A stretch of DNA of 64,000 nt from an uncultured Lachnospiraceae bacterium (GCA_902493385.1 CABUPO010000010.1:13287-77286), one strand, 5' to 3'. Numbered from the stretch's first letter, positions 55,171-64,000 are shown. Notes: generated from the sequence alone by a model not told the origin. Made by a program: numbers and translations.

Positions 55171-57537
55171 TTATTCAATATCTGCCGTATCGCTGCTTTT
55201 TATTGTTCTGGTATAAAGCGACGTAATCCATGTCACAATAATAGTCATTATCAGCACAATACCTGGATACAGAACAAATATCTGCAGCGGAACGATATTA
55301 AATTTAACATCTTCCGCACCCATCATTCCAAAAATCGGATTAACACAAAGCTCCGTCATTGGAATAGATAAAGCCCCGGCTAAAGCCACCGCAATCAATG
55401 CTGCCAATCCAAAACGATATATATGCCACTTAATAATCGCGCTGTTTTTAAAACCAATTGCTTTTAAGATTGCAATCTGACTCTTTTCATCGGAAATAAA
55501 GCTTCTCTCCGTCAATACTGTAACCAAAATTACTACCACAAGAGTAATTCCAAGAAGCAAAAGCTGTACTCTCTCCAAAGTATCCGCTACCGACGTACAG
55601 TCAATGCAGTATTCCGTAGCATTCATAACTTTATCATTTTTGTACAGCTCCTTAATCCGCTCTTTCCGAAGTTCAATTTCTTCCTCAGACGGACTGTCCG
55701 TAAAATTTATTTGATAGGACATTGCTCCGGAAATATAGCTCATATCCGTAGGCGCTTCTTCATGAAGCCTTATTATTTCTCCAAGCTGATTCATAGTCTG
55801 AAAATATGCGGTTACTATACAATTCATATCCTCTCCGCCGTAATGAACAGTCACTGTATCGCCAATTTCTGCCCCCGTCAGTTCCGAAATCTGCGGCGTA
55901 ATGGCAATTTCATATTCATTCTGCGGCGCCATGCCCTTAATATACACATATTCTGTAATCCTTGTATTAATACCCTGCTGACAGGTAAGAACGAACTTGT
56001 TTCCGTTAAATGTAACCGGATATTTGTACTGTAATTCAATACACAGCTCTGCCGGCATCCTTTGTGCAGCAAGCTCATCTGCCATCTCACTCAGCCGCTT
56101 TTTCATACCTTCCTTAGAGCTTACATTCATATAACCCATAACGTCGTCAACATCCGTCATATAAAGATGACTTTCCGTTCCAAAGGTATGAATCAGACTG
56201 GGACTTTTTATAGTTGCAGTAGTATTTACAAGCATCAGCACAAACAATGTGCAAAGCCCAAAAGAAATCATAATAGTAATAAATCGCTTCGGGCTGCTTA
56301 AAATATCATTTGCCGCCATAAAAAATGCATTGCCGACAGGACATTTATGAATCCTGAGGACACTTTTATTTTTATATCGTTCTCCTGTCTGTCCGCTGCG
56401 AATCGCATCCACCGGAGATGATTTTTTTACTTTTCCGGCACATAAAAAAGCAAATAAAACAATAACACACACTACCAACGCAGAACCCAGCAGATTAATA
56501 AGAAGCTCATTATCATTACCAAGAACCATTTTTTTGCTGACAGAATCCATCAGCAGTTCACCAAATGGAATACTTGCAAAAAAACCTATTGCAGCGCCAA
56601 TAACAGCCAGCGCCAGATACTTAACAATATACAAGCTTCTTATTTTCATATTAGAAAGACCAATAGCCTTCATTACTCCGATTTCACGAAACTCTTCTGT
56701 AATTGTAAAGGTAATGGAAAACTTTAAAACTACAAAGGATATAATAATCAGACAGACGCTTAAAATCAGAATTACAAACGCCACTATCATATCCATAACA
56801 TAGCACATTTTAATCATAGAACGCGTGCCGTCAAAAGACACGTTAGAAACATCTGACATAGCCGCTTTCACTGCCTGAACGTCATCTGTGTAAATATAAC
56901 ATATTTCGCCTCTGTAATGATTGTATATAGTTTCATTATCAAGAAACCTCTGCATATCTTCATCATTTAAAATTAATCTCGTGTTCCCCATAAAGTTGGA
57001 ACCAAGCAGAGCGTCTTTGGCTGTGCCGTCTAAGATAAGGGACAGCTCCTCGCCGTTATGTTCAAGGCAGATGCTATCGCCTTTTTTAATCCCATTTAAT
57101 TCCATAACATTACCTGACACATAAATATGTCCGGGCTCAATGTCAGTAATCGGCTCATTATCTTCATCAAAAAAAGTAATCGCCGATGTTTTTATGGACT
57201 GAAATATTGTGGCATTTTTACACTCTATAGAAGAACCGTCTTCTGCCATAAGATTTTTCTGTGTACCAAATACAACTTCCTCTATACGATAATCCTGTAC
57301 TGCGTCTTCTGTTTCAAGCATTTCATCCAAAGAGCCTACCGCATTATCTCCCATTGTAATAATGATAAAATCACCAACACCGGCTTTATCCAAAAAGTAA
57401 TCGGTTCCGTTCATAACTGTAACAACATTATTGATGCCACTTGCCACAAACATAGCTGCCAATATAATAAATAGCAGCAATATGACATTCATTGTCTTTT
57501 TTCTTTTAAAATCATTTTTTAAAATACGAAAGAACAT
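55171..57537 (-). CDS. FtsX/MacB-type ABC transporter permease with two FtsX domains
   Basis: A 788-residue permease. Each half has one helix, an extracellular domain of about 200-240 residues, then three helices (FtsX core; FREIGVMKAIGLSNMKIRSL in the first half, QIAILKAIGFKNSAIIKW in the second). The start with AAAGGGG follows an inverted repeat. Together with the downstream ATPase and the upstream two-component system this is a peptide-sensing and resistance-type module. The cargo is unknown. Confidence 0.9.
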   Translation of the reverse strand: MFFRILKNDFKRKKTMNVILLLFIILAAMFVASGINNVVTVMNGTDYFLDKAGVGDFIIITMGDNAVGSLDEMLETEDAVQDYRIEEVVFGTQKNLMAEDGSSIECKNATIFQSIKTSAITFFDEDNEPITDIEPGHIYVSGNVMELNGIKKGDSICLEHNGEELSLILDGTAKDALLGSNFMGNTRLILNDEDMQRFLDNETIYNHYRGEICYIYTDDVQAVKAAMSDVSNVSFDGTRSMIKMCYVMDMIVAFVILILSVCLIIISFVVLKFSITFTITEEFREIGVMKAIGLSNMKIRSLYIVKYLALAVIGAAIGFFASIPFGELLMDSVSKKMVLGNDNELLINLLGSALVVCVIVLFAFLCAGKVKKSSPVDAIRSGQTGERYKNKSVLRIHKCPVGNAFFMAANDILSSPKRFITIMISFGLCTLFVLMLVNTTATIKSPSLIHTFGTESHLYMTDVDDVMGYMNVSSKEGMKKRLSEMADELAAQRMPAELCIELQYKYPVTFNGNKFVLTCQQGINTRITEYVYIKGMAPQNEYEIAITPQISELTGAEIGDTVTVHYGGEDMNCIVTAYFQTMNQLGEIIRLHEEAPTDMSYISGAMSYQINFTDSPSEEEIELRKERIKELYKNDKVMNATEYCIDCTSVADTLERVQLLLLGITLVVVILVTVLTERSFISDEKSQIAILKAIGFKNSAIIKWHIYRFGLAALIAVALAGALSIPMTELCVNPIFGMMGAEDVKFNIVPLQIFVLYPGIVLIMTIIVTWITSLYTRTIKSSDTADIE

Positions 57538-57550
57538 TTGTATGCCCCTT

Positions 57551-57580
57551 TCTCTTTTTATAATCACATCATAAAAGAGA
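57551..57580 (-). promoter_or_regulatory. Inverted repeat just upstream of the ABC operon
   Basis: TCTCTTTTTAT and ATAAAAGAGA are inverted copies with one bulged base and a 9-nt loop. It lies directly upstream of the permease ribosome site. It could be an operator for the adjacent response regulator or a hairpin in the leader. Confidence 0.45.
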
Positions 57581-57638
57581 AATTATTAAATAATCCTTAA
57601 ATACAAAAAGCGCCGCTGCAAGATAGGCGAATTTGAAT

Positions 57639-58874
57639 TTATGCCTTTCTCAGCACTACCGACACACCGAAATTGCCGCCTTTAATATGTGCGAAAATCT
57701 CGCCGTCCATTTTTCGCATCAAAGCCTTACAGATATACAATCCCAGTCCGTTTCCTTTTACACTATGGCTGTTGCTTCCACGATAAAATGAATCAAAAAG
57801 ATTCGGCAATTCCTCCTCTTTAAGACTGCAGCCGGAATTTAAAATATGTATCAGTTTACAGTCCTCTTCATCCTCATCATAAATCCGAATGCTTTTACCG
57901 TCGCCGTACTTAATGGCATTCTCCATAATATTCTGAAGCACTTCAATTAAACGATTTTTATCCCCTTTTATCAGACATTCAGAGAATTTTGCCACATCAA
58001 ATTCCGTATGTAAAACAGACAATTTATCCCTGTAATAGCATTCCACCTCTTTGATTATATCTGACAAATAAAACTCATCCTGTATCACCTCCATATTCAG
58101 AAAATCTTCTCTGGAAGCAATAATAATATCGTCTATATATTTTTTGATTTCTTTGACATTTCTTGTGATGCCACACAGCGCCTCGTCTTTTTTGTCCTGC
58201 GTATCATACAAATTCTTCAAAAGCGCTTTGGCGTACATGTCTATAGATGACAAAGGCGTCTTAATATCATGTGACAAAGAAAGAATCAACGTCTTCCTAT
58301 CCCTCTGAAACTGCATTTCCTTCTCCCTGTTGTCCTCCAGCTTCTCACGCAGCATATCCATTCCCCATAAGAAACTTCCAAAAAACCTGCTTTTCTCTTC
58401 TTTAACAGGCGTTGACAAATTTCCCTTTGCAAGCTCGTACGGAAGATTACTCATAGCATGGAAAGGTTTTAGAAGCTTTTGATATACATAAAAAAGTACA
58501 ATGCCATTTATAAGCATCATAACAAGTAAGGTGCCGTTGATAACTAAAAGAATATTGCCGCTTTTAGCTGCCCGATATTCAATTCGATATAATTTACCAT
58601 CGATTTCTTTCACTACGTAATCATTATTACAAATTTCATCAGCCACAAATTCGCTGACGCCAATAATGGTTTCATACTCCGACAAATCCATTGTATAAAT
58701 ATCATCTTCCGTCATATTCCGCTTCTCTATATCCATAGCGACACGATTTGTCTCCACCAGATACAATTTCCCGTTGTTACCGCTGTTTTGATAAATATAC
58801 AGACTATTGCAGAGCACTGCCAGAAATATTTCTATAATTACAACAACGCATACAAACCTTTTATACCTATTCAA
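57639..58874 (-). CDS. Membrane sensor histidine kinase
   Basis: A 411-residue kinase with two helices (about 8-28 and 108-131), a short extracellular sensor (about 79 residues), HAMP-like linker, HisKA with His202 (LILSLSHDIKTPLSS) and HATPase_c (ENAIKYG, GNGLGLYICKA). It overlaps the response regulator by 8 bp. The pair sits upstream of the ABC exporter, the usual arrangement for antimicrobial-peptide-responsive systems. Confidence 0.93.
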   Translation of the reverse strand: MNRYKRFVCVVVIIEIFLAVLCNSLYIYQNSGNNGKLYLVETNRVAMDIEKRNMTEDDIYTMDLSEYETIIGVSEFVADEICNNDYVVKEIDGKLYRIEYRAAKSGNILLVINGTLLVMMLINGIVLFYVYQKLLKPFHAMSNLPYELAKGNLSTPVKEEKSRFFGSFLWGMDMLREKLEDNREKEMQFQRDRKTLILSLSHDIKTPLSSIDMYAKALLKNLYDTQDKKDEALCGITRNVKEIKKYIDDIIIASREDFLNMEVIQDEFYLSDIIKEVECYYRDKLSVLHTEFDVAKFSECLIKGDKNRLIEVLQNIMENAIKYGDGKSIRIYDEDEEDCKLIHILNSGCSLKEEELPNLFDSFYRGSNSHSVKGNGLGLYICKALMRKMDGEIFAHIKGGNFGVSVVLRKA

Positions 58875-59529
58875 ATCTGTAACCTACTCCCCACTCAGTA
58901 ATAATGTGCGCCGGCCTCTTAGGTTCTGCTTCAATTTTTTCACGAAGCCACTTAATATGCACTGTCAAGGTCTGTATCTCCGAATCGCTGTCACTTCCCC
59001 ATACAGTATTAAAAAGATACTCCTTTTTTAAGGTAACATTTTTATTCTCAATTAATAATTTCAGAAGTTCAAATTCTTTCTCCGTTACATTAACCTCAGC
59101 GCCGCCTACCCATAGAGTCTGTTTTACCGTATTCAGACGAAGCTTCCCCTCTACAATTTCTTCCAATGCATACTTACGTTTAAAAATGCCTTTTATCTTG
59201 GCAATTAAAATGTCAATATCATATGGTTTTTCAATATAGTCGTCAGCTCCCAGATTTAAGCCTTTTAATTTATCATACTTTTCCGTCTTAGCGCTTGCAA
59301 TCAAAATATGAGTATTAGAACTCTCCCTGATTTTGGAGCAAACTGCAAATCCATCCATGCCGGGAAGCATTATATCAAGCAAAATCAATTTAGCGCCGTA
59401 TTTTTCATATATATCTATTGCTTTTTCTCCGGTATCTGCAACACTGACTATATAATTTTCTTTTCTCAGAAAATCACACAGTAAAGCTGCAATTTCCTTA
59501 TTATCTTCCACAATCAAGATATCCAGCAT
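58867..59529 (-). CDS. OmpR-family response regulator
   Basis: A 220-residue regulator with acidic residues in VEDN, phospho-acceptor Asp52 (LILLDIMLPG), Lys in YIEKPYD, and an OmpR winged helix (about 125-218). I chose the ATG that begins MLDILIVEDN with AAGGAAG upstream; the frame extends 16 codons to 59577 without homology. It probably controls the ABC exporter operon. Confidence 0.93.
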   Translation of the reverse strand: MLDILIVEDNKEIAALLCDFLRKENYIVSVADTGEKAIDIYEKYGAKLILLDIMLPGMDGFAVCSKIRESSNTHILIASAKTEKYDKLKGLNLGADDYIEKPYDIDILIAKIKGIFKRKYALEEIVEGKLRLNTVKQTLWVGGAEVNVTEKEFELLKLLIENKNVTLKKEYLFNTVWGSDSDSEIQTLTVHIKWLREKIEAEPKRPAHIITEWGVGYRFE

Positions 59530-59589
59530 ATATTCTTCCTTTCTTACAGTCTCCAAATCTTGTGCGCTGCCGCTCAATCTCAGAATTAA

Positions 59590-60117
59590 TTATCCGATAA
59601 CCTGACTCATCTCATGCCATTCTTCTCCTCCCCATGTAGAATTTGAAATGCCTTCGTCCCTGAATCCCATCTTTTTATACATCTCTACCTTTGACTGCAG
59701 ACATGTCAAAATAACTATTCTACGGCCATTCTCACGTTCACGTTTAAGATATTGACGCATGATTTCTCTGCCAAGTCCCTGATTACGATATTCTGGCAGC
59801 ACATCCAACCCTAACAGCATAATATTCTTGCCATCTGGAACGTGCAGCCCTGCGTCTGTAAAAAACTCATCTCTAAACGGATATTCATTGGTGGCTATTC
59901 CATTTAAAAAGCCTGCAATTTTACCTGTTTTTCTGTCAACCGCAGCCAAAAACAAATCCGCTGCAACTGCTATCCTGTCTTTCATACTCTTTTCCGAACA
60001 GGCTTCATTAGGCGGAAAACATATTTGTTCAATCCTGACAGCCTCATTTGCTTCATTTTCATAAATATTTCTAAACTCAAATCGTTCTGTTAAATTACGG
60101 TTAGTTATATTATCCAA
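59590..60117 (-). CDS. GNAT-family N-acetyltransferase
   Basis: A 175-residue acetyltransferase with the acetyl-CoA-binding motif VLPEYRNQGLGREIMRQYL (about 112-130) and a final KVEMYKKMGFRDEG segment. The substrate is unknown. The start appears to be TTG with a weak GGGG upstream, since no ATG lies near the N-terminus. It lies 60 bp upstream of the response regulator and may be co-transcribed with it. Confidence 0.88.
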   Translation of the reverse strand: MDNITNRNLTERFEFRNIYENEANEAVRIEQICFPPNEACSEKSMKDRIAVAADLFLAAVDRKTGKIAGFLNGIATNEYPFRDEFFTDAGLHVPDGKNIMLLGLDVLPEYRNQGLGREIMRQYLKRERENGRRIVILTCLQSKVEMYKKMGFRDEGISNSTWGGEEWHEMSQVIG

Positions 60118-60200
60118 AGCTACGCCCCATTCCTTTACACTTTTTTGTTATCTGCTATAATATCACTATTAACAATATCAGCGCAAGCGCTTTCAACAGT

Positions 60201-60248
60201 TTAGCAAATATAACCTATTGGGTTTTATCAGCCAATATTTTTTGCTAA
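60201..60248 (-). terminator. Hairpin after the GH43 gene
   Basis: TTAGCAAA (60201-60208) pairs with TTTGCTAA (60241-60248), with additional inner pairing around CCTATTGG / CCAATA. No T-run follows on the minus strand, so termination is uncertain. A short AGCGC-AA-GCGCT hairpin lies beside it (60181-60192). Confidence 0.35.
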
Positions 60249-60255
60249 AGAGCTG

Positions 60256-61788
60256 CTAGGGGATTAAGGATATTTCCTTTGGTTCATAAATAAAATGCTC
60301 AAAGACAGCCGGAGTTTTTGTTTTCTGACCATTTCCCACCGCATACAGTGCGATATAATTGCCGGTAAACATACCGCCTACCTCTGTAGTTAAGTATTGC
60401 ACCTCTCCGCTGCCAAGCAAATACTTTTCCTTATCGTCTGAAATGTAGAAAAAGGAATATTGGTCACGATTCGCTGTAAGCACAAAGGTAACGCTATCCT
60501 TATGATATTCTATTTCCTTTTCAATCTTCCACAGGGAGCCAATCCTTCTGCGAAAAATCAGTTTTCTCACGCCATCTTTATGCATGACAGCTGCTTCATA
60601 GTGATGCAGACAATTCATAAAAATAGTAATACCTGCCTCTTCACCCTCTTGAACTGTAGGAAAGGTCAGTGTCACCTGCGTCCTGCATTCATGATGCTTC
60701 TGTCGTCTGCCAACCCATGCAGTCACTGCCGCATCAGACAGCTTTTTATCATTGCCATAGAGCTTCAAAGCTCCATTTCCACAGTCCCACAGAGAATCAT
60801 CCGGATTCCCTTTAAAATTCCAGGACAAGTGTAATTCCTCAGCATCAAAGTAATCTTCAAAAACTTCTTTATTCTTATTTTCTTTTACCTTGCCAGGCAG
60901 CATCAAAACCTCAAATTCCTCTTCTAACACCCCATTATTACCAAAAACCGGCCATTCTCCACTAAAATCAACCGGCGCCAGCATCGTCTCTCGACCCAGA
61001 TTATGTCTCTGTGGATAGGAAACAGGTCTGTTCCCCAAACAAACAGCCCACCATTTTCCGTGCTGATCCTGTACCAAATCCGCATGTCCCACTGCTTCTA
61101 TGGGACGATTCAGACTTCTGTTGGTCAAAACCGGATTGTAAGGGCATTCCTCATAAGGGCCTTCAATGCATTTACTTCTGGCCATAGTAATCATATGGCA
61201 CCGTTCAGTGCCGCCCTCTGAAATCAACAGATAATACCATCCATCCTTTTTATACAGATGCGGCCCTTCCGGATAACTGCCGCCGCTGCCAGTCCAGACA
61301 GGCTTATGCTCTCCGCAAAATTGTCCTGTACCTACATCCAACTGTCTGATATAAATATCCCCATTTGTGCCAATATAATAACAAGTCCCATCCTCATCGA
61401 AAAACAGGGACGGATCAATTCCCGGAGTATCCAAAAATACCGGTTCTGACCATTCCCCATAGGGGTTTTTAGTCCACACATAAAAATTACCTCCGCCCGC
61501 TTCCCCGCAGGTCAAATTCGTTGTAATCACATAAAAAACGCCTGCATGATATCGTATAGAAGGCGCAAAAATTCCCGTGTTATTATGTCCCTTTACCGTC
61601 AGATACAGTTGAGAATTTCTGCTGATACAATGTCCAATCTGCTCCCAGTTCACCAAATCTTTGCTGTGAAAGACAGGTATTCCCGGAAAATATTCAAAGG
61701 AACTGTTCACCAGAAAAAAATCTTCACCCACTCTGCATATACTAGGATCAGGATAACATCCGGTTATAATTGGATTTTTATATTTCAT
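60256..61788 (-). CDS. GH43-family beta-xylosidase / arabinofuranosidase
   Basis: A 510-residue cytoplasmic enzyme of glycoside hydrolase family 43 (five-bladed propeller) with a C-terminal beta-sandwich of the GH43 C2 type. The catalytic base is Asp14 (GCYPDPS), the pKa modulator Asp125 (GIDPSLFFDEDG) and the acid Glu174 (YPEGPHLYKKDGWYYL). Without a signal peptide it would cleave imported xylo-oligosaccharides, completing the pathway begun by GH115 and the esterases. The AAGGAG ribosome site supports the start. An inverted repeat lies 75 bp upstream. Confidence 0.93.
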   Translation of the reverse strand: MKYKNPIITGCYPDPSICRVGEDFFLVNSSFEYFPGIPVFHSKDLVNWEQIGHCISRNSQLYLTVKGHNNTGIFAPSIRYHAGVFYVITTNLTCGEAGGGNFYVWTKNPYGEWSEPVFLDTPGIDPSLFFDEDGTCYYIGTNGDIYIRQLDVGTGQFCGEHKPVWTGSGGSYPEGPHLYKKDGWYYLLISEGGTERCHMITMARSKCIEGPYEECPYNPVLTNRSLNRPIEAVGHADLVQDQHGKWWAVCLGNRPVSYPQRHNLGRETMLAPVDFSGEWPVFGNNGVLEEEFEVLMLPGKVKENKNKEVFEDYFDAEELHLSWNFKGNPDDSLWDCGNGALKLYGNDKKLSDAAVTAWVGRRQKHHECRTQVTLTFPTVQEGEEAGITIFMNCLHHYEAAVMHKDGVRKLIFRRRIGSLWKIEKEIEYHKDSVTFVLTANRDQYSFFYISDDKEKYLLGSGEVQYLTTEVGGMFTGNYIALYAVGNGQKTKTPAVFEHFIYEPKEISLIP

Positions 61789-61861
61789 TTTTTCTCCTTA
61801 TATATCTTATATATTTGATATTTTCTCTTTTTAATTAATCATACGAATTCTACTGAAAATA

Positions 61862-61900
61862 GCAATGATATATAATATTATCTTTTTGATATATCATTGC
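61862..61900. promoter_or_regulatory. Perfect 12-bp inverted repeat upstream of GH43
   Basis: GCAATGATATAT (61862-61873) and ATATATCATTGC (61889-61900) are perfect inverted copies separated by 15 bp, lying between the divergent GH43 and spore-surface-like genes. It may be an operator for a sugar-responsive regulator of GH43 or a hairpin. Confidence 0.45.
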
Positions 61901-61986
61901 CACATAAACTTTTTTCAAAAGCCGGCGTCACATTCTGACTAATATACACTCCTGCAGCCTTTTATAATATATAGCCGGGGCATGTA

Positions 61987-62014
61987 ACATTTATTATATT
62001 TTTTGCATATTTTA
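61987..62014 (+). promoter_or_regulatory. Possible sigma-K promoter of the spore-surface-like gene
   Basis: AC (61987-61988), 17 bp, then CATATTTTA (62006-62014) fits the sigma-K consensus AC-N16/17-CATANNNTA. The ribosome site AAGGAG and ATG follow at a suitable distance. AT-richness makes chance matches possible. Confidence 0.4.
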
Positions 62015-62041
62015 TAAAAAAAGATTAAGGAGTAATCAAAT

Positions 62042-62347
62042 ATGAGTATGCCAAAAATTGAATGCACAAACATTGAGAAATGCTGTGCAGCTTCATCAGT
62101 TCTACAATCTATTGCATTGGAAGAAACTGCCATTTCGCATATCCTTAATGCTGAGGGCGAAAAGATTCAAAAAGTCCTTTCACTGCATAACTGTGATTGC
62201 AAGGATATTCTCGAAGCAAACAAATCCGTCCAGGACACAGTAGAAAAAATTACCAGTCTTGAAGTCGTCTTAAAGACAAAGCTTGAATTAATCATACCTC
62301 TTCTTGATGATTGCCACCACAAAAAGCCACCAAAAGAGGAATGCTAA
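62042..62347 (+). CDS. Small protein resembling spore-surface (BclA-associated type) proteins
   Basis: A 101-residue, mostly helical protein with six cysteines. The segment VLQSIALEETAISHILNAEG resembles a domain seen, as I recall, in small spore-surface and collagen-like Firmicute proteins. The rest (EKIQKVLSL, then NKSVQDTVEKITSLE) is amphipathic helix, and the tail is Lys/Pro rich with Cys at the end. A strong ribosome site (AAGGAG) and a strong terminator frame it as a monocistronic gene. The spore link is an inference, supported by a possible sigma-K promoter. Confidence 0.65.
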   Translation: MSMPKIECTNIEKCCAASSVLQSIALEETAISHILNAEGEKIQKVLSLHNCDCKDILEANKSVQDTVEKITSLEVVLKTKLELIIPLLDDCHHKKPPKEEC

Positions 62348-62364
62348 TCTCCTGGGTATGAGAG

Positions 62365-62385
62365 GGGGCTGTAAAAAACAGCCCC
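62365..62385 (+). terminator. Strong terminator after the spore-surface-like gene
   Basis: GGGGCTGT pairs perfectly with ACAGCCCC around a 5-nt A loop and is followed by TTT. Confidence 0.85.
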
Positions 62386-62426
62386 TTTAACTCAGGATTA
62401 TGCAATTTTTCCTATATGCCGATTTA

Positions 62427-63097
62427 TTATTTCTTTTTTGCTTCTTTTGCAACTTCCTTAATACTTTCAAGATATGCTTTTTCTATCGGAGTCAATGTAA
62501 TTTCCTGATATTTTCTGTTTCCAGAAGACAGTATTGTATCAATCTGCTCTACATAATCTTCCATATACATCGGCTTATATTCAATCGCATTGATTTCCGC
62601 CAAGTCAAAATAACCGGATACAAGGTTATTCAAAATCTTCAATTCACTTTCCTGCAAATAATTTTTTGCAATACCAATATCCTTCAATGCTGGTAGCATA
62701 AATCTCCAAAACTTGTCTGTAAAACACCTTTTCTCATATATTCTTTTAAAATATTTATTGCCCAGATTCTAAACTGTGTACCACGTTTGAATTTCACGCG
62801 ATATCCCACAAAAATAATGACATCCAGATTATAATAATCAACCTGATAAGTTTTTCCGTCTGCCGCAGTTGTTGCAAAATTTGCAACAACTGATTCTCTC
62901 ACCAGCTCTCCTTCAGAAAAAATATTTTTTATATGTCTTGAAATCGTCGATTTGTCTCTTTGGAACAATTCAGCCATTTGGTCAATAGATAACCATACTG
63001 TATCTTCGTCAAAAGTCGCTTCGATTTTTGCCAAACCATCTTCTGTAGTGTATATGATAATATTAGATTTTTGATTCACATTATCCTTATTATTCAC
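62427..63097 (-). pseudogene. RhuM-family pseudogene (frameshift and internal deletion)
   Basis: Two overlapping frames together resemble a RhuM protein. The upstream frame (62684-63097) gives the N-terminus (TVWLSIDQMAELFQRDKSTISRHIKNIF, then YQVDYYNLDVIIFVGYRV). The downstream frame (62427-62699) gives the C-terminus (LKDIGIAKNYLQESELKIL, LVSGYFDLAE). Compared with the intact neighbour, about 100-110 central residues are missing and the halves are out of frame, so no full RhuM can be made. It lies 16 bp downstream of the intact copy. Confidence 0.8.
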
Positions 63098-63113
63098 TTT
63101 CTCACCCTTTTTA

Positions 63114-64000
63114 TTACTCTTCGTCTCTTTCTATCATTTTTTTTACTGCCTTATCGAAATCAGATTCAATCGGTTGAGTTCTATTAAAAATTTCATACTC
63201 ATCATAAGCCTTTTCCAGTGCTTGCTTATGCGATATTTTCCCATTGTCTCTGAGAATCTTGTATTGTCTGAATTCCAGAAATGCATTAACACTTTTCTCA
63301 AATTCATCCATAGTAAAAACATTCTCTCGCTCAATCAAATCTTCAATATAATCAAAGTATCCTGTAACAGCACGCTCTAACTGACGAATCTGTTTTTCGC
63401 TAAGATAATTCTTTGCAATCGCAACATCTGATTTTAATACTCTCCCATCCGGAGCATTCTTCCATGTTGTCAGTCCCATATGTTCTTTCTTATGGTCAGC
63501 AGATTCATACACAATTTCTGCTGCGGTATGATTTGTAATGGCGTAATGAAATTTGTTCTGAATTGTGGCATAAAAATGATAAGCTGTCTCTGAATATTTC
63601 ACATAATCAATACTACATTCCGCAAATATATCTGTTATCTGCTGCCAGATTCTTCGCTCACTCGCTCGGATGGAGCGAACTCTTTCCAGAAGCTCTCTAA
63701 AGTAATCTTTACCAAAAGCAGTTTGTCCCTGTTTCAACCTCTCATCATCTAGAACAAAACCTTTTTGCATATATTCTTTCAGTATTTTCGTCGCCCATAT
63801 TCTGAATTGAGTGGCTTTTTTTGAGTTTACCCTATATCCGACAGATATAATTACATCAAGGTTATAATAATTAATCTCTGAAGTCTGTGTTTTTCCTTTG
63901 ATTGCACCATGCTGAGTGGTTGTTGCAATTTTTGCAACAACCACTTTCTCGTCCAATTCACCGGTACTAAAAATATTTTTCAAATGTCTGCTAATGCCGG
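63114..64000 (-). CDS. RhuM-family protein (5' end outside window)
   Basis: The C-terminal 295 or so residues of a RhuM (virulence_RhuM) family protein. The frame continues past 64000 (ISRHLKNIF), so the internal ATG at 63983 is not the start. Visible segments are NYYNLDVIISVGYRVNSKKATQFRIWATKILKEYM, ITNHTAAEIVYESADHKKEHMGLTTW and VAIAKNYLSEKQIRQLERAVTGYFDYIE (each given in part). The family is named from a Salmonella pathogenicity island and is common near mobile elements and defence loci; its biochemical function is not established to my knowledge. Confidence 0.85.
   Translation of the reverse strand, partial: GISRHLKNIFSTGELDEKVVVAKIATTTQHGAIKGKTQTSEINYYNLDVIISVGYRVNSKKATQFRIWATKILKEYMQKGFVLDDERLKQGQTAFGKDYFRELLERVRSIRASERRIWQQITDIFAECSIDYVKYSETAYHFYATIQNKFHYAITNHTAAEIVYESADHKKEHMGLTTWKNAPDGRVLKSDVAIAKNYLSEKQIRQLERAVTGYFDYIEDLIERENVFTMDEFEKSVNAFLEFRQYKILRDNGKISHKQALEKAYDEYEIFNRTQPIESDFDKAVKKMIERDEE

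Overview
The window looks like a piece of chromosome from an anaerobic, spore-forming gut Firmicute, most likely a Lachnospiraceae member. The reasons are the AT-rich sequence with strong AGGAGG-type ribosome sites, secreted proteins with lysine-rich bacterial Ig-like (BIG2) repeats, an Rnf ferredoxin:NAD+ oxidoreductase, the sporulation regulator SpoIIID, and xylan-active enzymes (GH115, GH43, SGNH and SASA esterases). The genus assignment is inference. No tRNA, rRNA, CRISPR array or insertion sequence was recognised.

Layout. 1-7.4 kb: the 3' part of an SppA protease, then a secreted glucuronoxylan pair (SGNH esterase, GH115) divergent from an AraC regulator. 7.4-15.4 kb: housekeeping genes (glgP, ileS, pncB, PAP2). 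15.4-24.5 kb: a glycosyltransferase with a two-component system, an Ig-like secreted protein, an intergenic stretch packed with hairpins, a zinc-ribbon/CYTH pair, a SASA esterase, a lipoprotein and an XRE/LytTR regulator pair. 24.7-29.7 kb: spoIIID-rnfCDGEAB, translationally coupled at spoIIID-rnfC and preceded by a textbook sigma-E promoter. 29.9-32.2 kb: a four-cysteine small protein, a soluble histidine kinase, a response regulator and a PqqD-like protein.

32.2-50.3 kb is a long minus-strand exopolysaccharide region. Its core is a Gram-positive Pel-like cluster (pelD, pelE, pelF, pelG) with accessory genes: a GT-C-like membrane protein, a DUF2194 protein in the place of PelA, a coiled-coil protein, a GT4, a DUF4874/DUF4832 protein, DUF2304 and a GT2. 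PelD carries a catalytically degenerate N-terminal SDR domain and keeps a c-di-GMP I-site (RQSD) while its GGDEF site is lost, so c-di-GMP probably controls polymer production. Upstream lie a GT2 and a large BIG2 surface protein. 50.4-54.4 kb runs the other way and encodes a second polysaccharide module (pyruvyl transferase, flippase, ferredoxin/F420 beta-subunit-like enzyme).

54.4-60.1 kb holds an ABC exporter of the MacB/FtsX type with its own two-component system and a GNAT acetyltransferase. 60.2-61.8 kb is a cytoplasmic GH43 enzyme. 62.0-62.4 kb encodes a small protein resembling spore-surface proteins, behind a possible sigma-K promoter. The right edge has two tandem RhuM-family genes, one decayed and one running off the window.
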